This document shows, piece by piece, positions 1 to 7,508 of a stretch of DNA of 33,434 nucleotides (the stretch's first letter is position 1; each line of letters starts with the position of its first letter). The position numbers and the translations under genes were made by a program. Below the pieces are notes generated by a model that saw only the letters and a list, made by a program, of their open reading frames with translations, was not told where the DNA came from and did not search any database. Origin of the DNA: Nitrospira sp. (GTDB lineage: Bacteria; Nitrospirota; Nitrospiria; Nitrospirales; Nitrospiraceae); NCBI GenBank assembly GCA_024998645.1, contig JACOEJ010000016.1:1-33434 (forward strand), read 5' to 3'.

Positions 1-681
1 CCGGAGATCATGATTCCGCTGGTGGGCATGGTGGCGGAAATGAAGTCGCAGAAGGATCTCATTCGCGAAGTCGCGCAAGAGACCATGAAGCGATTCAATG
101 TGAAGCTGTCGTATCTCGTCGGGACCATGATCGAATTGCCCCGCGCAGCCGTGACCGCCGAACGGATTGCGGAAGAGGCTGAGTTCTTCTCGTTCGGGAC
201 GAACGATCTCACCCAGACGACGTTCGGATTCTCCCGCGACGATGCCGCGAAGTTCATCGACCACTATCGAACGGTGAAGATCATGGATGCGGATCCGTTC
301 GCCACCCTCGACCGTGAGGGTGTGGGGTCGTTGATGAAGACAGCGATTGTCGGCGGACGCAAAGCACGGCCGGGGATCAAGCTCGGCATCTGCGGCGAAC
401 ACGGTGGCGATCCGAGTTCCGTCGAGTTCTGCCATCAGCTCGGGTTGGACTATGTGAGCTGTTCGCCGTTCCGCGTGGCCATTGCGCGGTTGGCGGCTGC
501 TCAGGCTGCGATTGCCGAAGGCGATGCCAAAACGACGGTGAAGAAAGTCACTCCGGCGCGAGCGAAGGCCGCCAAAGTCGTGAAGACCGCGCGTCGCGCC
601 AAGGCGACCCAATCGACGAAGGCGGTCAAGGTAACGAAGGCGCCGCGCCGTCAGTCCTCAACCACCCGCAAGAAACGGTGA
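1..681 (+). CDS. ppdK: Pyruvate, phosphate dikinase, C-terminal part (5' end outside window)
   Basis: This is the C-terminal PEP/pyruvate-binding barrel of pyruvate phosphate dikinase, which interconverts pyruvate + ATP + Pi and PEP + AMP + PPi in the cytoplasm. The frame is open at base 1, so the start lies upstream. Visible family signatures are the [15 protein letters not shown] block and [12 protein letters not shown], which holds the catalytic Cys; [16 protein letters not shown] is the usual family end. An unusual tail of about 52 residues follows (codons from about 523), with 12 Lys and 7 Arg among Ala, Thr and Val and almost no acidic residues, like a histone H1 tail. The stop overlaps the ribD start (GTGA), so the two genes are probably translationally coupled. 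The family assignment is firm. The role of the tail is unknown. Confidence 0.95.
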   Translation, partial: PEIMIPLVGMVAEMKSQKDLIREVAQETMKRFNVKLSYLVGTMIELPRAAVTAERIAEEAEFFSFGTNDLTQTTFGFSRDDAAKFIDHYRTVKIMDADPFATLDREGVGSLMKTAIVGGRKARPGIKLGICGEHGGDPSSVEFCHQLGLDYVSCSPFRVAIARLAAAQAAIAEGDAKTTVKKVTPARAKAAKVVKTARRAKATQSTKAVKVTKAPRRQSSTTRKKR

Positions 682-1796
682 CCGTCCGCACACAGGATCT
701 CCATTATATGATGTTGGCTCTTCGCCTTGCGGCGAAGGGCTGCGGCAAGACCAGCCCCAACCCGATGGTTGGGGCCATGGTCGTCTCCAACGGCCGCATC
801 GTCGGCCAAGCCTATCATCACGCCGCCGGGCAGCCCCATGCCGAAGTGCTCGCGCTTCGCCAGGCCGGATCTCTGGCACGCGGCGCCACGCTCTACGTGA
901 CGCTCGAACCCTGCAGCCATCTCAAGAAACGCACCCCTCCTTGCGTGCCGGCGGTGATTCAATCCGGCGTGCATCGCGTTGTGGTCGCCATGCGCGACCC
1001 CAATCCGGCGGTCAGTGGAAAAGGCCTTGCGCAATTGCGCCGCGCCGGGCTCTCCGTCACGGTCGGTGTGGCAGGGAAGGATGCAGAGGCACTGAATCGG
1101 GCCTATTGCCATTGGATCGTCACCAAGCGGCCCTACGTGACACTCAAGGCCGGGATGACCTTGGATGGACAGATTGCGACGGCCCGCGGGGAGTCCAAGT
1201 GGATTACGGGGTTGCAGTCGCGACAGGAGGTTCACCGGCTGCGCAGTTCGGTGGATGCCGTGATTGTGGGGATCGGTACAGTGCTGAAAGATAACCCGTC
1301 CTTGACGGCGCGCAGACCGCCGGGTCTGACGGCCCTGGCTGCGACCCAGCCAACGCGGATTGTGGTCGATAGCCATCTGCGCATTGCCCGGTCAGCTAAA
1401 ATCCTCACGCAACAGTCCAGCGCAAAAACGATTATTGCCACAACCAAGTCTGCTTCGTTGGCACGCCGTCTGGCGCTCGAACGCCAAGGCATCGAAGTGC
1501 TGGTGCTGCCGGGTCCGGGTGGACGTGTGTCGCTCAAACATCTCCTGACCGCTTTGGGGCAACGCGGGATGATGTCGGTGATGGTCGAGGGGGGCGGGGA
1601 GTTGAACGCGGCGTTTTTCAAGGCCAAGCTGGTGAACCATGTTCAGCTGTATGTGGCGCCGACTCTCCTGGGTGGGACACAATCAAAAGGCGTCATCGGG
1701 GGTGTGAGTCCGCGTTGGCTGGCCGATGCCTGGAAATTGAAACAGGTGCGTACCAGGGTGCTCGGCACGGATGTCGTCGTCGAAGGCGACGTATAA
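678..1796 (+). CDS. ribD: Bifunctional riboflavin biosynthesis deaminase/reductase RibD
   Basis: RibD carries out the second and third steps of riboflavin synthesis: deamination of the pyrimidine made from GTP, then NADPH-dependent reduction of its ribosyl side chain. The N-terminal deaminase domain (about residues 8-145) has the Zn site H54-A-E56 plus C79 and C89 in [13 protein letters not shown]. The Cys-Cys spacing is one residue longer than in the E. coli-type CSHxGRTPPC. The C-terminal reductase domain starts near [17 protein letters not shown] and includes GESKWITG and VEGGGELN. The GTG start overlaps the ppdK stop by 4 nt; an ATG at 708 or 711 is possible but would remove the first helix. 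At 372 aa the length is normal. The other riboflavin genes ribBA and ribH are not adjacent. Confidence 0.96.
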   Translation: MTVRTQDLHYMMLALRLAAKGCGKTSPNPMVGAMVVSNGRIVGQAYHHAAGQPHAEVLALRQAGSLARGATLYVTLEPCSHLKKRTPPCVPAVIQSGVHRVVVAMRDPNPAVSGKGLAQLRRAGLSVTVGVAGKDAEALNRAYCHWIVTKRPYVTLKAGMTLDGQIATARGESKWITGLQSRQEVHRLRSSVDAVIVGIGTVLKDNPSLTARRPPGLTALAATQPTRIVVDSHLRIARSAKILTQQSSAKTIIATTKSASLARRLALERQGIEVLVLPGPGGRVSLKHLLTALGQRGMMSVMVEGGGELNAAFFKAKLVNHVQLYVAPTLLGGTQSKGVIGGVSPRWLADAWKLKQVRTRVLGTDVVVEGDV

Positions 1797-1797
1797 T
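1792..1797 (+). promoter_or_regulatory. Possible -10 element directly before the 1804 start
   Basis: A perfect TATAAT overlaps the ribD stop and ends 6 nt before the ATG at 1804. If used, transcription would start at about the A of that ATG, giving a leaderless message; no good Shine-Dalgarno precedes the ATG. No convincing -35 box is visible at the right distance. It could equally be chance sequence at the end of ribD. Confidence 0.3.
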
Positions 1798-1803
1798 GTA
1801 GCC

Positions 1804-3120
1804 ATGATTAATTTCTTCACGATCAGGCAAGCGGCGCAGTACGTGTGTTCTCTGCTGGTCTGGTGTTGTCTTGCCGCAGCAGGAGAGTCGGTGTGGTCTG
1901 CTGAGCCTCAGTCTGCGAATCAGACTCTCACAGCCGGCGTCCTTTCTTACCTCGACGAAGCGGATAGCACGAAGGCGGAGGCCGTGTTGCAAGGACTGCT
2001 CGCCAATCCGGAAGCGACGATTGATCAGGTCAGCCGCGCCATTCAGACCGGGCGGACCTATCAGGCCATGCCGGTCGGGACGATGGCGGAGGAACAGATC
2101 GTGGTGCGCGAACGTACGTACCACTATGCGCTTTCCGTTCCGCTGACGTATCAGCCCGGCAAGGGATATGGGCTGGTGGTCTGCCTGCACGGGGCGGGAT
2201 TTTCCGGCGAGGCCTATCTTGAGCGATGGCAGAACCGCTTAGGCGATGACTATCTCCTCCTCTGTCCGACCTATCCCTCCGGCGCCTGGTTTACCAGACA
2301 GGCGGAGGATCTCGTGCTCGCCGTTATCGAGCGGGTGCAGGCGCAGTATCATGTCGATCCGGACCGTGTCTTTCTGACGGGTATGTCGAACGGCGGGATC
2401 GGCACCTGGTTGATCGGGATGCACCATGCCCAACGCTTCGCCGGTCTTGCCCCGATGGCGAGCGGTCTCGACAGCGTGCTCATGCCGTTTCTTGCCAATT
2501 TGCGGACCACGCCGGTCTACATCATTCATGGCGCGAAGGATCAGGTGATGCCGGTGGAATTAAGCCGGACGATTTCGCGCGAGCTGGCAGCGATCGGCTA
2601 TCCGCACATCTATCGTGAACATGAGCGCGAGCATCCCATGGCCGGCGGGCATTTTTTCCCTCGTGAGGAGTTACCCGACCTGGTGACCTGGTTCAACGCA
2701 CAACACCGGAACCCGTTGCCGACAGCGCTGACGGTGGTCCGTGAAGCCAGTCATTTTCAACCGTTCGGCTGGGTGCGAATCGATGCTACCGATCCGATCG
2801 CCGCATTTGCGGACGATCTGGTGTCAAAACGCGATGAGTTGACCAGGAAGAAGCGCTACGCCCGGCTGGACGCTTCAGTGACCGTGCCCAATCGCATCGA
2901 AGTCGAGACGGGGCTCGTTCAACGCTATACGCTGTTTCTGAACGATCAACTGGTGGATGTCTCCAAACCGGTCACGGTCGTGACGAACAAGCAGGTCTCA
3001 TTCGAGGGAATGGTGACGCCGACAGTTGAAACGCTCCTGCGTCAGGCGCGTGCGCGCAAAGATCCCCGGCAACTCTTTACGGTGCAGCTGGCCATTCAGG
3101 TGTCGAACCCTGCGCCATGA
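1804..3120 (+). CDS. Secreted alpha/beta hydrolase (esterase/PHB depolymerase-like)
   Basis: This looks like a secreted serine hydrolase of the alpha/beta fold, close to the esterase/feruloyl esterase/PHB-depolymerase group; the substrate cannot be told from sequence. From the chosen ATG there is a signal peptide (hydrophobic CSLLVWCCLAAAG, cleavage near VWSAEP, about residue 33). The core shows VVCLHGAGF (oxyanion region), the nucleophile elbow GMSNGG with S195, a likely acid D246 in HGAKDQ and a likely base H283 in MAGGH. Residues from about 300 to 438 form an extra C-terminal region with Ig-like, beta-rich character. The in-frame ATG at 1771 lies inside ribD and would hide the signal peptide, so 1804 is preferred. 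The end overlaps the next gene by ATGA, suggesting one transcript through to 5089. Confidence 0.82.
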   Translation: MINFFTIRQAAQYVCSLLVWCCLAAAGESVWSAEPQSANQTLTAGVLSYLDEADSTKAEAVLQGLLANPEATIDQVSRAIQTGRTYQAMPVGTMAEEQIVVRERTYHYALSVPLTYQPGKGYGLVVCLHGAGFSGEAYLERWQNRLGDDYLLLCPTYPSGAWFTRQAEDLVLAVIERVQAQYHVDPDRVFLTGMSNGGIGTWLIGMHHAQRFAGLAPMASGLDSVLMPFLANLRTTPVYIIHGAKDQVMPVELSRTISRELAAIGYPHIYREHEREHPMAGGHFFPREELPDLVTWFNAQHRNPLPTALTVVREASHFQPFGWVRIDATDPIAAFADDLVSKRDELTRKKRYARLDASVTVPNRIEVETGLVQRYTLFLNDQLVDVSKPVTVVTNKQVSFEGMVTPTVETLLRQARARKDPRQLFTVQLAIQVSNPAP

Positions 3121-3923
3121 GCAGGGGTACTGCCATCCGGGCCTGCGCGGGCACCATCGGCGTCGCGGTGCTGCTTGTGACGTCGCTGCCGGTGCGCGCG
3201 CAGGCTGAATCCTGTCACATCGCTCCGCAGCATGCGGGCGTCACGTTTCCTGTCGATCGGATCAATGCTGCGTGGGTCTGCCGTCTCCAGCCGATCATCG
3301 ATGAGTTTACAACCGCCAACAAAGTCGGGCCGATTCAGACACCATTGCAAGAGTCGGTCTATGTATATTTGTTGGATCGCCCGCCTCTCGCTGCGGCGCT
3401 TGTGAATCGTCTTGAGTTAGGGCTGTATAAAGCCGAGGCGCGGGGGCTCGGTCGCTATTGGGGAGACGACGGCGAAGGGACTGTGGGATTGGTCGAACTG
3501 GTCTATCAGGATCCGCGTCATCGTCTGTATTATCTGGAAGGGTCGCACCACAGTACGCTGCTGCCGCACTTGACCGGCAAGGCCGTCGTGATGCTCAGCA
3601 TGGCGAGAGTGAAAGACGCTGCCGGTCAGGAAGCCGTCGAGACGACGCTGGTGTCCTACACCAGAGTGGACAATCGTGTGTTGGCCGGACTCGTTTCGCT
3701 GCTGCGTCCGCTGGTCGGGCGCACGGTCTCTCGCAAGCTGATGAAGGGGGTGGACGCAGTGAATCGATTGGGAATGGAAATGCGTCGGCATCCCGATCGC
3801 GTCCTCTTTGAGGCGACCGATCCACCGCCGTTGCCGTCCGAGGACGTGGCCTTCTTGAAACAGGCGTTGGCGAATATGTCCTCTGCCGGCAACATTCATG
3901 AAAAGGAACCGGCATCTCGATGA
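3117..3923 (+). CDS. Secreted protein of unknown function
   Basis: I do not recognise this 268-aa protein. It has a clear signal peptide (hydrophobic segment ending near VRAQAES, residues 10-31) and is probably periplasmic. Two Cys lie near the mature N-terminus (in SCHIAP and WVCRL) and could form a disulfide. The middle is beta-rich (LVELVYQDPRHRLYYLEG) and the later part helical (VSRKLMKGVDAVNRLGMEM), a pattern seen in small lipid- or ligand-binding periplasmic folds, though this is only an impression. ATGA overlaps on both sides place it tightly between a secreted hydrolase and an MFS transporter. A joint role in handling an extracytoplasmic substrate is plausible. Confidence 0.72.
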   Translation: MSRGTAIRACAGTIGVAVLLVTSLPVRAQAESCHIAPQHAGVTFPVDRINAAWVCRLQPIIDEFTTANKVGPIQTPLQESVYVYLLDRPPLAAALVNRLELGLYKAEARGLGRYWGDDGEGTVGLVELVYQDPRHRLYYLEGSHHSTLLPHLTGKAVVMLSMARVKDAAGQEAVETTLVSYTRVDNRVLAGLVSLLRPLVGRTVSRKLMKGVDAVNRLGMEMRRHPDRVLFEATDPPPLPSEDVAFLKQALANMSSAGNIHEKEPASR

Positions 3924-5089
3924 CGTCATCGCGCAGTTTTCTCCTCATCTGCACCGTCGGGATCTTTTGCTTCATCAGCTACAACATGGTGCGAATGCCT
4001 GTGCTGGCTTTGTTCGCCGAACATCTCGGGGCAGGCCCCGAGCGGATTGGGCTGATCGTGTCGGTGTCGACCTTGACCGGTGTGTTGCTCAAACTGCCCT
4101 CCGGCGCCTTATCGGATATCTATGGCCGGAGATTTCTGCTGCGTATCGGGGTCGTGGCCTTCGGCCTGCCGCCGTTTCTCTATCTCTTCATCACGGATCT
4201 GAACAGCCTGACCGCTCTGCGATTCGTGCATGGTCTGGCGACGGCCATCTTTGCCCCGAGCGCCTTGGCCACCGTCGCGGAACTCTATCGTGAACGCCGG
4301 GGTGCGGCGCTGGGGACCTACACCGCTTGCACACAGTCGGGGGCGCTGCTCGGGCCGTTTATCGGCGGGTATCTTGCCCATGTCGCCGGGTTCGATTTCG
4401 CATTTGTGACAGCCGGGGTGTGCGGCTGTATCGCGATCGTGCTGTTTTACAGTTTGCACCTGGACGTGGCGACGCCGCAGGTGCCTGAAAAGGGGATGCG
4501 ACCGCTGTTGGCGGAGATGTGGAAGGGATTTGCCATCGTAGCGAAGAACCGCAAGGTGTTGATCACCAGCGCCACCGACGGCGCAAAGATGATTGCCAAC
4601 GGCGCGCTCATGGCATTCCTTCCGCTCTATGGCCTCACCGTGGGATTGAATCCTGGTGAAGTCGGGCTCTTGTTCAGCGTCCAGGCCGGCACATCCTTCT
4701 TCTCTAAGCCAATCATGGGCCGGGTGTCAGACCGGGTCGGGCGGCAGCCCCTGATCATCATCGGCCTGCTGATCTGCGCCGCCACGTTCGTCTGCATCCC
4801 GCACGTCTCGATCTTTGCGTTGTTGCTGCTGCTCTCCGCCGGATTCGGATTCGGTGAAGCCGTCGTGTCTTCCTCATCCTCCGCCTTCGTGGCAGATAGT
4901 TCGGAGTTCAAGACGCTGGGGGCCGGAATGGGCATGCAGGGCACCATCGGCGACATCGGCCACGCGAGCGGGCCGTTGCTGGCCGGCATTCTGATTGCCA
5001 ATATGAGCTATGCCGGCGCCTTCACGATTATCGCGAGCCTGCAGGTCGCCGCTGCCATGATGTTTTGGGTAACGATGAGGAATCGATAA
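3920..5089 (+). CDS. Major facilitator superfamily transporter
   Basis: This 389-aa inner-membrane protein has the twelve-helix hydrophobic pattern of an MFS transporter. Two copies of MFS motif A are visible: SGALSDIYGRRF between helices 2 and 3, and GRVSDRVGRQP at the matching place in the second half. Helix 5 carries TQSGALLGPFIGG, an antiporter-like motif C region typical of the drug:H+ antiporter branch. The start is ATGA-coupled to the preceding secreted protein, so the hydrolase, the secreted protein and this carrier are probably co-expressed. The substrate cannot be read from sequence. Drug or metabolite efflux is most likely; a flavin or flavin precursor is possible given that ribD and ribE flank the trio, but this is speculative. 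Confidence 0.88.
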   Translation: MTSSRSFLLICTVGIFCFISYNMVRMPVLALFAEHLGAGPERIGLIVSVSTLTGVLLKLPSGALSDIYGRRFLLRIGVVAFGLPPFLYLFITDLNSLTALRFVHGLATAIFAPSALATVAELYRERRGAALGTYTACTQSGALLGPFIGGYLAHVAGFDFAFVTAGVCGCIAIVLFYSLHLDVATPQVPEKGMRPLLAEMWKGFAIVAKNRKVLITSATDGAKMIANGALMAFLPLYGLTVGLNPGEVGLLFSVQAGTSFFSKPIMGRVSDRVGRQPLIIIGLLICAATFVCIPHVSIFALLLLLSAGFGFGEAVVSSSSSAFVADSSEFKTLGAGMGMQGTIGDIGHASGPLLAGILIANMSYAGAFTIIASLQVAAAMMFWVTMRNR

Positions 5090-5094
5090 CCCGG

Positions 5095-5103
5095 TGCTAT
5101 AAT
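5095..5103 (+). promoter_or_regulatory. Extended -10 promoter for ribE
   Basis: TGCTATAAT lies 46 nt before the ribE ATG, combining the extended TG motif with a perfect -10 hexamer. No consensus -35 is visible, which an extended -10 promoter can tolerate. The predicted transcript would start near 5110 with a leader of about 40 nt. I see no FMN-riboswitch features in this short leader. Confidence 0.55.
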
Positions 5104-5149
5104 GGGGCCGCGAGCAGCGATTGTTGCACATCATCGTGAGGAAAGACTG

Positions 5150-5806
5150 ATGTTCACCGGCATTGTCGAAGAAATGGGCGCAGTGATTTCGTTGGAGAAG
5201 ACGCTGGCCGGGACGAGGATGACGCTGCTGGCCTCGACCGTCATGAGCGATCTCAAGATCGGCGACAGCGTGAGCGTGAACGGGATCTGCCTCACGGCGA
5301 TTTCCAAAAGCGAGAGCAGTTTTGCGGTGGAGGTGTCTCCGGAGACGCTCTCAGTCACGACGCTGGGCCTGCTCACGGCAGGAACGCCCGTGAATCTCGA
5401 ACGGGCCATGAAACTGAGCGAGCGCATCGGCGGGCATCTGGTCGCAGGGCATGTCGATGGAGTCGGGACGATTCGCAGCCGGCAGCAGGATGGGAACGCC
5501 GTGATCTTCACCATCGAAGCGCCGCCAGACATTCTGCGCTACTGCGTGGTGAAGGGCTCGATCACCGTCGATGGGATCAGTCTCACGGTTAACGATGTGA
5601 CGAATCACGGATTCTCCATCGCCATCATTCCGCACACCGCCAAAGTGACGACGTTAGGCCTCAAGCAGGTGAACGATCCCGTCAATCTCGAATCCGACCT
5701 CATCGGTAAATACGTCGAACGTCTGCTCCAAGAGCGGGGGCAGGTCGTACCGAAGCCGACCCCCGTAATCGATAAAGACTATCTACAGAAGCGGGGATTG
5801 ATCTGA
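5150..5806 (+). CDS. ribE: Riboflavin synthase, alpha subunit
   Basis: Riboflavin synthase converts two molecules of 6,7-dimethyl-8-ribityllumazine into riboflavin and a pyrimidine, the last step of the pathway, as a cytoplasmic trimer. The protein begins with the family hallmark MFTGIVEE and contains two lumazine-binding repeats, about residues 1-97 and 98-200. These carry the paired motifs VNGICLT / VDGISLTVN and GGHLVAGHVDG, with the second repeat closing at IPHTAKVTTLG. At 218 aa the length is typical. The ATG at 5150 is preceded by GTGAGGAAAG at good spacing; an earlier in-frame ATG at 5102 would add 16 residues before the conserved start and is rejected. ribD lies upstream, separated by a three-gene insertion. 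Confidence 0.96.
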   Translation: MFTGIVEEMGAVISLEKTLAGTRMTLLASTVMSDLKIGDSVSVNGICLTAISKSESSFAVEVSPETLSVTTLGLLTAGTPVNLERAMKLSERIGGHLVAGHVDGVGTIRSRQQDGNAVIFTIEAPPDILRYCVVKGSITVDGISLTVNDVTNHGFSIAIIPHTAKVTTLGLKQVNDPVNLESDLIGKYVERLLQERGQVVPKPTPVIDKDYLQKRGLI

Positions 5807-5934
5807 AGTTGAAGAGGGCTAACCGGCGTTAGTAGTCCGCTCGACAAAATTTGAGCGTAGTCAACGGGTGGTATTATGCTGATCCGCATAAACACTGATA
5901 GCTGAACCATAGCACTACAACGGGATCTGCAGAG

Positions 5935-6447
5935 GTGTCCAAATTGGTTACTTCCGGAACATTAATTGATGGCTCCCGGATGTACGCTGCTGCCGCCGAC
6001 GCTATCAATGATCGGTACCCGAATGCCCTCCATGTGTTAAGCCATACACTGGGAATGGCAATTGAGCTCGCACTCAAGGCGTTTCTTGTTCACCATGGCT
6101 TGACGGAGAAGGACCTTCGACGGTTGGGGCACGACCTCGCGGAGTTGCTCAAGGAGGCCGAAAGCTATGGCCTCACGAGCACGGGTAGTCGACATTTTCG
6201 CCTCAGCGTGCTTGGCGCCAACTACGAAGAGAGAATCTTTGCGTACCCGGCTGAAGGTATGCTCGCGATCATCACGCCTGCGAGTCTTCGTGAAATTGCT
6301 CATGAGATCATTTGTGAAGCCTTCGACGCCGTGAAAGGCACTGTGCAGCTTCAAGCTCTTGCGGGCGCGCCGGGGCTTGCGATCCACTCACACTACCCTG
6401 ACGATTTGAATGCGAGCGCTTGGGCGGAGTCTATGCCGAGGCCCTGA
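5935..6447 (+). CDS. HEPN-like hypothetical protein
   Basis: This 170-aa protein resembles small all-helical HEPN-type proteins. Near residues 40-75 it has IELALKAFLVHHG followed by LRRLGHDLAELLKEA, a helix-turn-helix arrangement with a conserved GHDL that I associate with HEPN-like families. Such proteins are often toxins or RNases, or accessory parts of conflict systems, but the strict Rx4-6H motif is not clear here and no nucleotidyltransferase partner is present. The start is GTG at 5935 with only a weak ribosome binding site. A possible promoter (TTGAGC, 15-nt spacer, TATTAT at 5872-5877) lies upstream. The gene stands alone between ribE and an inverted repeat, so it may be a recent arrival. 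Confidence 0.6.
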   Translation: MSKLVTSGTLIDGSRMYAAAADAINDRYPNALHVLSHTLGMAIELALKAFLVHHGLTEKDLRRLGHDLAELLKEAESYGLTSTGSRHFRLSVLGANYEERIFAYPAEGMLAIITPASLREIAHEIICEAFDAVKGTVQLQALAGAPGLAIHSHYPDDLNASAWAESMPRP

Positions 6448-6638
6448 TATGTCGATGAGCCGGCTAACATCTGGTTGCACCAGGCACCACGCGTCGATGG
6501 TATCGTTGAGTCGTCCAAAGGCCAACCGGGTACAGCCTAAATAATCTGGGTGTGTGCTCGGATGGATGTGCCCGTTGAACCACTCTTTGCGACCGAACCT
6601 AAGGTCTGTCAGGAAGGCGCGGACTAGCGCAACATCGC

Positions 6639-6676
6639 GCTTCGTTCTGAACCTTGTGCCAGGTTCAGAACGAAGC
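6639..6676. repeat. Perfect 16-bp inverted repeat (hairpin)
   Basis: The arms GCTTCGTTCTGAACCT (6639-6654) and AGGTTCAGAACGAAGC (6661-6676) are exact reverse complements around a 6-nt loop. The hairpin lies 15 nt beyond the minus-strand stop of the IPT/TIG gene and about 190 nt after the HEPN-like gene. Neither side has a T-run, so it is not a standard intrinsic terminator. It could be a bidirectional mRNA-stabilising hairpin or the scar of a mobile element. The 244 nt between 6448 and 6691 hold no other supportable feature. Confidence 0.75.
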
Positions 6677-6691
6677 TTCAATCCTGAGCGG

Positions 6692-7162
6692 TTATTTCAC
6701 TAAAAACGTTTTTGAGACTTCGCCCGATGCGGTTGTGACGGTCAGCATCGCCAGGCCTTTGCGTCCGCCGCTGGGGACGGTTGCGGAAATCTTGCTGTCG
6801 CTCTCGATTTTAAACGCAGCGGCGTGGCCTGGTCCGAAAGAAATACTGCGCAAGCAGTCGCTATTTCCAAAGTTCGTTCCCGTAATCGTCACTTTGTCGC
6901 CGGCCTTGCCCTCGTCGGGGCTGACTTTGTCGATGCTGGGTGCCATGCCGAAGCAGGCAGGACCCCTTCCGGCGGTCTCGGCACTCTGATACTTCGTGCT
7001 GGTGGCGGTCACTTTTTTCGCTGCCGGCTTGGTGGCAGCTGAGGGTTTGGGCTTGGCGGTCGCTTTTTCAGGTTCTGCCGAATAGCTTGGCCCGCTGAGG
7101 GCGATCCCCAGACTCAGTACAGCAAATAGAAACACTCCTCCCATTAGACTTCGATTTCGCAT
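6692..7162 (-). CDS. Secreted IPT/TIG-domain protein
   Basis: This 156-aa protein starts with a signal peptide (hydrophobic core after MRNRSLMGG, cleavage near SYSAEP). A low-complexity Lys/Ala/Pro/Thr linker of about 35 residues follows, then a single IPT/TIG Ig-like domain. That domain is recognisable by PSIDKVSPDEGKAGDKVTIT, GTNFGN, a central FGPG, and a final beta strand LTVTTASGEVSKTF. Two Cys (in GPACFG and NSDCLR) may form a disulfide. A strong ribosome binding site, GAGGAG, precedes the ATG. Such domains usually bind proteins or carbohydrates at the surface or in the periplasm. No partner is evident from the neighbours. Confidence 0.82.
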   Translation of the reverse strand: MRNRSLMGGVFLFAVLSLGIALSGPSYSAEPEKATAKPKPSAATKPAAKKVTATSTKYQSAETAGRGPACFGMAPSIDKVSPDEGKAGDKVTITGTNFGNSDCLRSISFGPGHAAAFKIESDSKISATVPSGGRKGLAMLTVTTASGEVSKTFLVK

Positions 7163-7266
7163 GATGGTCTCCTCGTGTATGAGAGCTCACCGGGGGTGAG
7201 CCATCGGTGTGCGGGGTGGACTGCAGCCGCGCTTATAGCGGCGGATCGGAACGGCTTGTCGTTTAG

Positions 7267-7470
7267 CAGGATGCTGAAAAAGTCCGCCAGCGGCGTTCTC
7301 GCTTCACGAAGAGGCTCAACCTCAAGTGCTGCCCGAGAGGTATGAAGCTGGCGGTATTCTCCGTTCACCAAGACTATCAGAATGGTGAACGGATCGCACG
7401 AAGTGCGGTGTGTACCTCCTCGCCTCTTCGCTCGCTGCAGCCTTGCTGGACGGCCTTTTTGAGCATCCTG
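7267..7470. repeat. MITE-like element with imperfect terminal inverted repeats
   Basis: The 204-bp stretch begins CAGGATGCTGAAAAAG and ends with the near-inverse CTTTTTGAGCATCCTG; the similarity extends inward (CCGCCAGC against GCTGGACGG). An internal perfect inverted repeat, TCCGTTCACCA (7360-7370) and TGGTGAACGGA (7383-7393), could form a hairpin. No coding frame fits. A 2-bp AG flanks both ends, a possible but weak target duplication. I recall similar sequences scattered between genes in Nitrospira genomes; that is memory, not a search. It lies between the acs stop and the IPT/TIG gene and may also act as an acs terminator. The rest of the 346-nt gap (7163-7266, 7471-7508) shows only the IPT/TIG ribosome binding site. 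Confidence 0.72.
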
Positions 7471-7508
7471 AGGCGATTGGGGGCCTCCAAGGCCTGTCTT
7501 TGCTGATG

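Noticed and set aside
5110..5149. FMN riboswitch in the ribE leader
   Set aside because: The leader from the predicted promoter is only about 40 nt, too short for the FMN aptamer, and shows no matching conserved segments.
6388..6681. 97-codon minus-strand frame overlapping the HEPN-like gene end
   Set aside because: TTG start inside the hairpin region, no ribosome binding site, and 60 nt overlap with a better supported gene; no recognisable domain.
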